From JANMMJ01 sp031373255 (lineage in GTDB: Bacteria; Pseudomonadota; Alphaproteobacteria; Rhizobiales; Aestuariivirgaceae): DNA of 64,000 bases. The first letter of the stretch is position 1, and each line of letters opens with the position of its first letter. Below the pieces are notes generated by a model. That model ran no database searches and was not told the DNA's origin. It worked only from the letters and a program-made list of their open reading frames with translations. A program made the position numbers and the translations under genes. Positions 57,958 through 64,000 of the stretch are shown piece after piece. The stretch spans positions 1 through 64,000 of the forward strand of contig JANMMJ010000092.1 in the NCBI GenBank assembly GCA_031373255.1. The letters run 5' to 3'.

Positions 57958-58482
57958 ATGCCCCTGCCGCGCATTTCCCCCTCGGATGCAAAACTCCTGA
58001 TCGACAATGGCGCGTTGCTGATCGATATCCGCGAACTGGAAGAACACGCCCGCGAGCGCATCCCCGGCTCCCGCAATCACCCGCTCACCAACCTCCGCGA
58101 AGGCACCATATCGGCCAATGCCCCGGCGGTGATCTTCCACTGCAAGTCCGGCAACCGCTCCGCCCTCAATGCCCGCTTGCTCGCCAATGCCACCAAGGAC
58201 GTCGATGCCTTTGTCATCGACGGTGGAATTGACGGCTGGAAAGCGGCCGGATTACCGATCGTCAAGGACTCGCTTCAGCCAATCGAGTTGGACCGCCAGG
58301 TGCACATTGTGGCGGGAATCATCACCCTGATTGCCACTTTTCTGGGATATTTCATCAATCCGGTGTTTTACGGCGTATCGGCGGTTGTCGCTGTCGCCCT
58401 GATTATCACCGGAATGACCGGCAGCAGCGCCATCAAGAAAGTGATGCGCGTCATGCCCTGGAACAAGATCCACGCGTCCTGA
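57958..58482 (+). CDS. Rhodanese domain membrane protein (YgaP-like)
   Basis: A 174-residue protein. The rhodanese domain (about residues 5-100) has the active-site loop FHCKSGNRSAL with C62, and the characteristic DIRELEEHARERIPGSRNHPL block. Two membrane helices (about 107-125 and 130-148) and the DUF2892-like end (GSSAIKKVMRVMPWN) follow. YgaP-like proteins carry sulfur as persulfide or respond to nitrosative stress at the membrane. No gene overlaps it. Confidence 0.88.
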   Translation: MPLPRISPSDAKLLIDNGALLIDIRELEEHARERIPGSRNHPLTNLREGTISANAPAVIFHCKSGNRSALNARLLANATKDVDAFVIDGGIDGWKAAGLPIVKDSLQPIELDRQVHIVAGIITLIATFLGYFINPVFYGVSAVVAVALIITGMTGSSAIKKVMRVMPWNKIHAS

Positions 58483-58875
58483 CGCCTCCCGGCACCTTTC
58501 AAGCAATATTATTGCGTATTTCCGTCAGCCGCGATTCCTTCCTTGCGCGAAAGGGTTCGATCTGTCATTTATATCGAAAGGACAGTAAGGCTGTCCTATT
58601 ATGGGCGCAACAGTCAGGAAAGTGCACCGGGAAATGATCCGGAGTGTCACCACCACGACAGCAACGACGGCAATTAATGCCGCGAAATGCGCCTGCACGC
58701 CCGCGCGAGCGACGAAACGCATCTGACGGATCGTCTCGGGCGCTCGCAACAGGCGCAAGGGAGCAACGATCCGCCAGGGAATGCCGGGCCGAAACAACCG
58801 GCAGCCCCAGGATCAGACCTCCTCGATGGAAGTGGCACCATAAGCCGGTTCACACTGGCCAAGGTGAGGGTATAA
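58483..58875. other. Long untranslated region before gltB
   Basis: This 393-base stretch shows no convincing gene; the frames seen lack family patterns and ribosome sites. It holds an inverted repeat AGGACAG-TAAGG-CTGTCCT (58579-58597), which could be an operator, and at its end the GTGAGGG ribosome site of gltB. It probably contains the promoter and a long leader for gltB. Confidence 0.5.
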
Positions 58876-61800
58876 ATGGCCAAGAAGAGGGAATGGCCCA
58901 TGACACTGGACACAGGAATGCTCCCCGAAGGCATGGCTCCGGCCCACGGCCTCTATGATCCGCGCAATGAGCATGATGCCTGCGGCATCGGCCTGATCGC
59001 CAATATCCATAACGTTAAAAGCCACAAGATCGTCGCCGATGGTCTGAGCATCCTCAGGAACCTCGAACATCGTGGTGCCGTTGGCGCTGATCCCAAGGCC
59101 GGAGACGGCGCCGGCGTCATGATCCAGATTCCCCATGAATTTTTCGCGGCTGAAGCGAAGCGGCTGGGTTTTGAACTGCCCGGCCCCCAGGCCTATGGCG
59201 TCGGCTACCTGTTCATGCCGCGCGAGCCTATCTACCGCCAGGATATCGAGCGCATCTGGTGGGAAACCTCGCGCGAGGAGGGCCTCAAGGTCCTGGGCTG
59301 GCGCGATGTCCCGGTTGATCCCTCGGTACTCGGCTATTCGGTCAAGAGCACCGAGCCGGTTCACCGCCAGGTCTTCATCGGCAGGGGCCCGACCATTCGC
59401 GACGAGGCGCATTTCGAACGCAAGCTCTTCGTCTGCCGCAAGGTGGTTTCGAACCGCGTTCTCGAGGTGCTGGGCACCAAGGCGAGGGCCTATTATCCCG
59501 TGTCGGTCTCGGCCCGCACCATCGTCTACAAGGGATTGGTTCTCGGCAAGGAAGTCGGCAACTACTACCGCGACCTCAAGGACGAGCGGTTGCAATCCGC
59601 CTTCGCCATGGTCCACCAGCGCTTTTCGACCAACACTTTCCCTAGCTGGCCGCTCTCACACCCTTATCGCTATGTCTGCCACAACGGCGAAATCAACACC
59701 GTGCGCGGCAACTTCAACTGGATGGCGGCGCGCCAGGCCAACATGAAGTCGGACATTCTGGGCGAGGATCTCTCCAAGCTCTGGCCCATCTCCTATGAAG
59801 GCCAGTCGGATACCGCCTGCTTCGACAATGCCCTCGAGTTTCTCCACGTCGGCGGCTATGCGCTCCCCCACGCCATGATGATGCTGATCCCCGAAGCCTG
59901 GGCTGGCAACCCGCTCATGGATGACGATCGCCGTGCCTTCTACGAGTATCACGCTGCTCTCATGGAGCCATGGGATGGCCCTGCCGCAATGGTCTTCACC
60001 AATGGCAAGCTTATTGGCGCCACGCTGGACCGCAACGGCCTTCGCCCTTCGCGCTATATGACGACTGATGACGGCCATGTGCTGCTTGCATCCGAAATGG
60101 GCTGCCTGCGCTTTGCCGAGGAAAGCATCACCCACAAGTGGCGTCTCCAGCCCGGCAAGATGCTGCTCATCGATCTTGAGCAGAAGCGCATCATCTCGGA
60201 TGAAGAGTTGAAGAAGACCCTTTCCGCCGCCCATCCCTACAAGGACTGGCTGCAACGCACCCAGGTCGTCCTCCGCGATCTCCCCAAGGCCAAGACGAAG
60301 CGTCCGAAGATCACCGTGCCGCTGCTCGATCGCCAGCAGGCCTTCGGCTACAGCCAGGAGGACCTGAAGATCCTCATGGCCCCCATGGCCCAGACCGGCC
60401 AGGAAGCCATTGGCTCCATGGGCAACGACGCGCCGATTTCAGCACTTTCCGACAAGCCGAAGCTGCTCGATACCTATTTCAAGCAGAACTTCGCCCAGGT
60501 GACCAACCCGCCGATTGATCCGATCCGCGAGGAACTGGTCATGTCGCTGGTGTCGTTTATCGGCCCCCGCCCCAACCTGCTCGACCTCAAGGGCACTTCG
60601 AAGCACATGCGCCTCGAGGTTTCCCAGCCGATCCTCACCAATGAGGACCTTGAGCGTATTCGCACCATCGGCAAGGTCGCGGAAAACCCCTTCCGCACCG
60701 CCACGATCGACATCACCTATGATGTCGCCAACGGTCCGGAATACATGGAAGCGGCTCTCGATTCGGTCTGCGCGCTTGCCGAACGTGCCGTTCGCGATGG
60801 CTACAACATCATCATCCTGTCGGACCGTGCCGTGTCGGCCGAGCGCGTGCCGATCCCGGCTCTGCTCGCAACCTCTGCAACCCACCACGATCTGATCCGC
60901 CGGGGCCTGCGCACCGCGGTGGGTCTCGTCGTCGAGTCGGGCGAGCCCCGTGAAGTCCACCAGTTCTGCACCCTCGCAGGTTATGGCGCAGAAGCGATAA
61001 ACCCCTACCTCGCTTTCGAAACGCTGGAACAGATGCTTCCCGAACTCGAAGAGGCGATCACCGCCTATGAGGCGGTCAAGCGCTATATCAAGGCCATCGA
61101 CAAGGGTATCCTCAAGGTCATGTCCAAGATGGGCATCTCGACCTACCAATCCTATTGCGGCGCGCAGATTTTCGATGCCGTTGGGCTCTCGACCAATTTT
61201 GTCCGCAAGTACTTCACCGGTACGGCGACCCAGATCGAAGGCGTCGGTCTCTACGAAATCGCCGAGGAATCCTTCCGCCGCCACGAGGATGCCTTCGGCA
61301 TCAATCCGGTTCTCAAGACCTCGCTCGAAGTCGGCGGCGACTATGCCTTCCGGCTGCGGGGCGAAGCCCATGTCTGGTCGCCGGACGCCATAGCCAACCT
61401 GCAGCACGCCGTACGCGGCAATTCGCAGGACAAGTATCGCGCCTTCGCCCAGCACATCAATGAACAGTCCGAGCGACTGAAGACCATGCGAGGCCTGTTT
61501 CGCATCAGGAAGGCCGAGGAAACCGGCCACAAGGCGATACCGCTCGACGAGGTTGAATCGGCCCAGAGCATCGTCAAGCGCTTCTCGACCGGCGCCATGT
61601 CCTTCGGTTCGATCAGCCGCGAGGCGCATACGACGCTCGCCATCGCCATGAACCGCATCGGCGGCAAATCGAACACCGGCGAAGGCGGCGAGGAAGCCGA
61701 CCGCTTCGTGCCGCTGCCCAACGGCGATTCGATGCGCTCCGCCATCAAGCAGGTGGCCTCCGGCCGCTTCGGCGTTACCGCCGAATACCTCGTCAACTCG

Positions 61801-63579
61801 GACATGATGCAGATCAAGATGGCTCAGGGCGCCAAGCCAGGAGAAGGCGGTCAATTGCCCGGTCACAAGGTCGATAGCGTCATCGCCAGGGTGCGCCATT
61901 CAACGCCGGGCGTCGGCCTCATTTCGCCGCCGCCGCACCACGACATCTATTCCATCGAAGATCTGGCCCAACTGATCTTTGACCTGAAGAACGTCAATCC
62001 GGCCGGCAAGGTTTCTGTCAAGCTCGTGTCAGAAGTTGGCGTCGGCACCGTCGCCGCCGGTGTCTCGAAGGCGCATGCCGATCACGTCACCATTTCCGGT
62101 TACGAGGGTGGAACTGGCGCTTCACCGCTGACCTCGATCAAGCACGCCGGTTCACCATGGGAAATCGGCCTGGCGGAAACCCAGCAGACGCTGGTGACCA
62201 ACAACCTGCGCGGCAGGATTTCCGTGCAGGCCGATGGCGGCATCCGCACCGGCCGCGACGTCCTGATTGCAGCACTGCTTGGCGCCGATGAGATCGGATT
62301 TGCCACTGCACCATTGATTGCGGCTGGCTGCATCATGATGCGCAAATGCCACCTGAATACCTGTCCCGTCGGCGTTGTGACCCAGGACCCGGAACTGCGC
62401 AAGCGCTTCAAGGGCCAGCCCGAACACGTCATCAACTACTTCTTCTTCGTCGCCGGGGAATTGCGAGAGCTGATGGCGGCTATGGGCGTGAAAACATACA
62501 TCGAACTGATCGGAGCGACCGAATGGCTTGACCAGGCCGAAGCCATTGCCCACTGGAAGGCCAAGGGTCTCGACTTTTCGCGTATCTTTGCCAAGCCGGA
62601 TGTGCAAGGCCCCGTCGCCACCCGCAAGGTCGATGCCCAGGACCACGGCATTGACCATATCCTTGATCGCAAGCTGATCGAGGAAGCAAGGTTCGCACTT
62701 GAAAGTGGCACATCCGTCGAGATCGTATCGAAGATCAGCAATGTTGATCGCACCACCGGCGCCATGCTGTCGGGCGAGGTGGCCAGGCGTTATGGTCACA
62801 CAGGGCTTCCCGAAGACACCATAAGGATAACGCTCACCGGCATTGCCGGACAGAGTTTTGGCGCCTGGGCCGCCCATGGCGTCACCCTCGACCTGACCGG
62901 CGAGGCCAATGACTATGTCGGCAAGGGTCTCTCCGGCGGCAAGCTCATCGTCAAGCCGCATGAAAAGGTGGGCTTTGTTCCCGAGAAGTCCATCATCGTC
63001 GGCAACACCGTGCTTTATGGCGCCATCACCGGCGAGTGCTATTTCCGCGGCGTTGCCGGTGAACGCTTTGCGGTGCGCAACTCCGGCGCCGTTGCAGTTG
63101 TCGAGGGTGTCGGCGATCACGGCTGCGAATATATGACCGGTGGCTGCGTTCTCGTCATTGGCGAGACGGGTCGCAACTTCGCCGCAGGCATGTCTGGCGG
63201 CATAGCCTATGTGCTCGACGAGGCCGGTGGCTTCGCCCAGCGCTGCAATCTATCCATGGTCGACCTCGCCCCCATCCCGGCCGAGGAAGCCACCATCGAG
63301 CGTCTGCACCACCATGGCGGCGATCTTGAAACCCATGGCCTTGTCGATGTGATGGCGGAAATGAACCGCCACGATGCCGAGCGCGTCTGGGAACTCTTGA
63401 CCCGGCATTTCCGCTATACCGGTTCGGCCCGCGCCAAGGTGATTTTGGACAACTGGTCCAACTACCTACCGAAGTTCGTCAAGGTCATGCCCGTCGAATA
63501 TGCCCGCGCTTTGGAAGAACTGGAGAAGGCCCAGGCCACCAGCAACGGCATGACCATCGGCATGAAGCGGAGCGCCTGA
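58876..63579 (+). CDS. gltB: Glutamate synthase (NADPH) large subunit
   Basis: GltB makes glutamate from glutamine and 2-oxoglutarate with GltD. The 1567 residues match the family. An amidotransferase domain starts at C36 (HDACGIGLIAN), the nucleophile after removal of a short propeptide, and extends to about 430. A central domain follows, then the FMN/synthase barrel with the 3Fe-4S cysteines C1152, C1158 and C1163 (CIMMRKCHLNTCPVG), and the C-terminal GXGXG beta-helix (about 1280-1530). Both ATG 58876 (GTGAGGG) and ATG 58900 (AGAGGGA) have ribosome sites. gltD is not in the window; the next gene is a GST. Confidence 0.97.
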   Translation: MAKKREWPMTLDTGMLPEGMAPAHGLYDPRNEHDACGIGLIANIHNVKSHKIVADGLSILRNLEHRGAVGADPKAGDGAGVMIQIPHEFFAAEAKRLGFELPGPQAYGVGYLFMPREPIYRQDIERIWWETSREEGLKVLGWRDVPVDPSVLGYSVKSTEPVHRQVFIGRGPTIRDEAHFERKLFVCRKVVSNRVLEVLGTKARAYYPVSVSARTIVYKGLVLGKEVGNYYRDLKDERLQSAFAMVHQRFSTNTFPSWPLSHPYRYVCHNGEINTVRGNFNWMAARQANMKSDILGEDLSKLWPISYEGQSDTACFDNALEFLHVGGYALPHAMMMLIPEAWAGNPLMDDDRRAFYEYHAALMEPWDGPAAMVFTNGKLIGATLDRNGLRPSRYMTTDDGHVLLASEMGCLRFAEESITHKWRLQPGKMLLIDLEQKRIISDEELKKTLSAAHPYKDWLQRTQVVLRDLPKAKTKRPKITVPLLDRQQAFGYSQEDLKILMAPMAQTGQEAIGSMGNDAPISALSDKPKLLDTYFKQNFAQVTNPPIDPIREELVMSLVSFIGPRPNLLDLKGTSKHMRLEVSQPILTNEDLERIRTIGKVAENPFRTATIDITYDVANGPEYMEAALDSVCALAERAVRDGYNIIILSDRAVSAERVPIPALLATSATHHDLIRRGLRTAVGLVVESGEPREVHQFCTLAGYGAEAINPYLAFETLEQMLPELEEAITAYEAVKRYIKAIDKGILKVMSKMGISTYQSYCGAQIFDAVGLSTNFVRKYFTGTATQIEGVGLYEIAEESFRRHEDAFGINPVLKTSLEVGGDYAFRLRGEAHVWSPDAIANLQHAVRGNSQDKYRAFAQHINEQSERLKTMRGLFRIRKAEETGHKAIPLDEVESAQSIVKRFSTGAMSFGSISREAHTTLAIAMNRIGGKSNTGEGGEEADRFVPLPNGDSMRSAIKQVASGRFGVTAEYLVNSDMMQIKMAQGAKPGEGGQLPGHKVDSVIARVRHSTPGVGLISPPPHHDIYSIEDLAQLIFDLKNVNPAGKVSVKLVSEVGVGTVAAGVSKAHADHVTISGYEGGTGASPLTSIKHAGSPWEIGLAETQQTLVTNNLRGRISVQADGGIRTGRDVLIAALLGADEIGFATAPLIAAGCIMMRKCHLNTCPVGVVTQDPELRKRFKGQPEHVINYFFFVAGELRELMAAMGVKTYIELIGATEWLDQAEAIAHWKAKGLDFSRIFAKPDVQGPVATRKVDAQDHGIDHILDRKLIEEARFALESGTSVEIVSKISNVDRTTGAMLSGEVARRYGHTGLPEDTIRITLTGIAGQSFGAWAAHGVTLDLTGEANDYVGKGLSGGKLIVKPHEKVGFVPEKSIIVGNTVLYGAITGECYFRGVAGERFAVRNSGAVAVVEGVGDHGCEYMTGGCVLVIGETGRNFAAGMSGGIAYVLDEAGGFAQRCNLSMVDLAPIPAEEATIERLHHHGGDLETHGLVDVMAEMNRHDAERVWELLTRHFRYTGSARAKVILDNWSNYLPKFVKVMPVEYARALEELEKAQATSNGMTIGMKRSA

Positions 63580-63583
63580 TCCG

Positions 63584-64000
63584 ATGATCGTCTATGGCGA
63601 CATGATTTCAGGCAATTGCCTGAAGGTGAAATATACCGCCGACTATCTGGGTATTCCCTATGCGTGGAAGCCGGTCGATGTCGTGAAGGATGAAACACAA
63701 ACCCCCGAATTCCTCGCCATGAGCCCAATGGGCCAAGTTCCGGTTGTCGTCTTTGACGATGGCCGAGTCCTGGCGCAATCGAATGCCATCATCCGCTATC
63801 TGGCGAGGGACAGTGCGCTTCTGCCATCGGACGCGTTCGCGGCAGCCAAGGTCGATGAGGTGCTGTTCTGGGAGCAATACAGTCACGAGCCCTATATAGC
63901 TGTGTGCCGTTACCTGATGCGCTTTCTTGGCAAGCCCAGGGAAGAGCGCGAACCCTGGAGAGTACGCCGGGGCGAAAGCGCACTCGATTTCATGGAAGCC
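63584..64000 (+). CDS. Glutathione S-transferase-like protein (cut by window edge)
   Basis: A partial frame of 139 codons, open to the window end. It starts MIVYGDMISGNCLKVKYTAD and continues with YLGIPYAWKPVDVV, FLAMSPMGQVPVVVFDD and LAQSNAIIRYLARDS, the thioredoxin-like N-terminal GST domain with the S-N-A-I-x-x-Y-L motif. The helical C-terminal domain begins and is cut. The ATG lies five bases after the gltB stop, so the gene is likely cotranscribed with gltB. Confidence 0.85.
   Translation, partial: MIVYGDMISGNCLKVKYTADYLGIPYAWKPVDVVKDETQTPEFLAMSPMGQVPVVVFDDGRVLAQSNAIIRYLARDSALLPSDAFAAAKVDEVLFWEQYSHEPYIAVCRYLMRFLGKPREEREPWRVRRGESALDFMEA

Noticed and set aside
58525..58958. Overlapping ORFs of 90-104 codons on both strands before gltB
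   Set aside because: They have no ribosome sites and no domain pattern, and one runs into gltB; a long leader is the simpler reading.

Overview
The window reads as a chromosomal segment of an alphaproteobacterium, most likely of the Hyphomicrobiales (rhizobia-like). The signs are a CpdR receiver protein, a FeuPQ-like two-component pair, a HisN-type histidinol-phosphatase, a ROSE-type RNA thermometer in front of a small heat-shock gene, an mmgR/suhB-like small RNA, a GltB with its own upstream region, and GC-rich coding DNA. No rRNA, CRISPR array or phage module was seen. All family names come from reading protein motifs; no database search was run.

Layout. 0.1-2.8 kb: a secreted PepSY-like protein with an overlapping response regulator and histidine kinase. 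2.8-9.3 kb: a histidine utilisation locus, with hutU-hutC-hutI on the minus strand and hutF-hutH on the plus strand, divergent around a TGTA-N2-TACA operator. 9.3-16.1 kb: a carbohydrate catabolic block (TIM-barrel PEP-hydrolase-like protein, ribulokinase-like FGGY kinase, class I aldolase-like protein, PfkB kinase, sugar-phosphate isomerase, Gfo/Idh/MocA dehydrogenase), followed by tRNA-Val(GAC). 16.2-27.8 kb: an accessory island bracketed by a 500-bp imperfect direct repeat (the flank of tRNA-Val plus the 3' end of a sugar-epimerase gene). It carries broken IS3 and IS630 elements, two BioF2-like acyltransferases, a Calx-beta/M23/RTX protein, a nucleotidyltransferase-kinase fusion, a flippase and an ATP-grasp ligase. 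27.4-33.2 kb: the other half of the sugar module (NAD-dependent epimerase/dehydrogenase, LacI regulator, ribose-type ABC transporter), whose permease gene has an in-frame TAG. The island therefore appears to split a formerly continuous sugar locus.

33.2-36.5 kb: a caspase-like protease divergent from an outer-membrane barrel protein, then a periplasmic ClpP-like protein. 36.7-46.8 kb: a ten-kilobase one-strand run of three glycosyltransferases, an FkbM methyltransferase, a GH5-like protein, two sulfotransferases, a GSCFA protein and an SGNH-like protein. I regard this run as the best candidate for an undescribed system: assembly of a sulfated and methylated surface glycan. Its central 855-residue protein joins a GT14 domain to two tandem domains that look like degenerate sulfotransferases.

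46.8-53.7 kb: cpdR, an N-formylglutamate amidohydrolase (a possible missing HutG), a small RNA, hisN, a lysophospholipase-like hydrolase, three tandem small secreted paralogues, hsp20 under RpoH/ROSE control, and threonine aldolase. 53.8-56.7 kb: a SnoaL-like secreted protein and a complete bufferin-type copper RiPP operon (bufA precursor, bufB MNIO enzyme, bufC partner, DoxX). 56.8-64.0 kb: an EamA transporter, a rhodanese membrane protein, gltB, and the start of a glutathione S-transferase gene.
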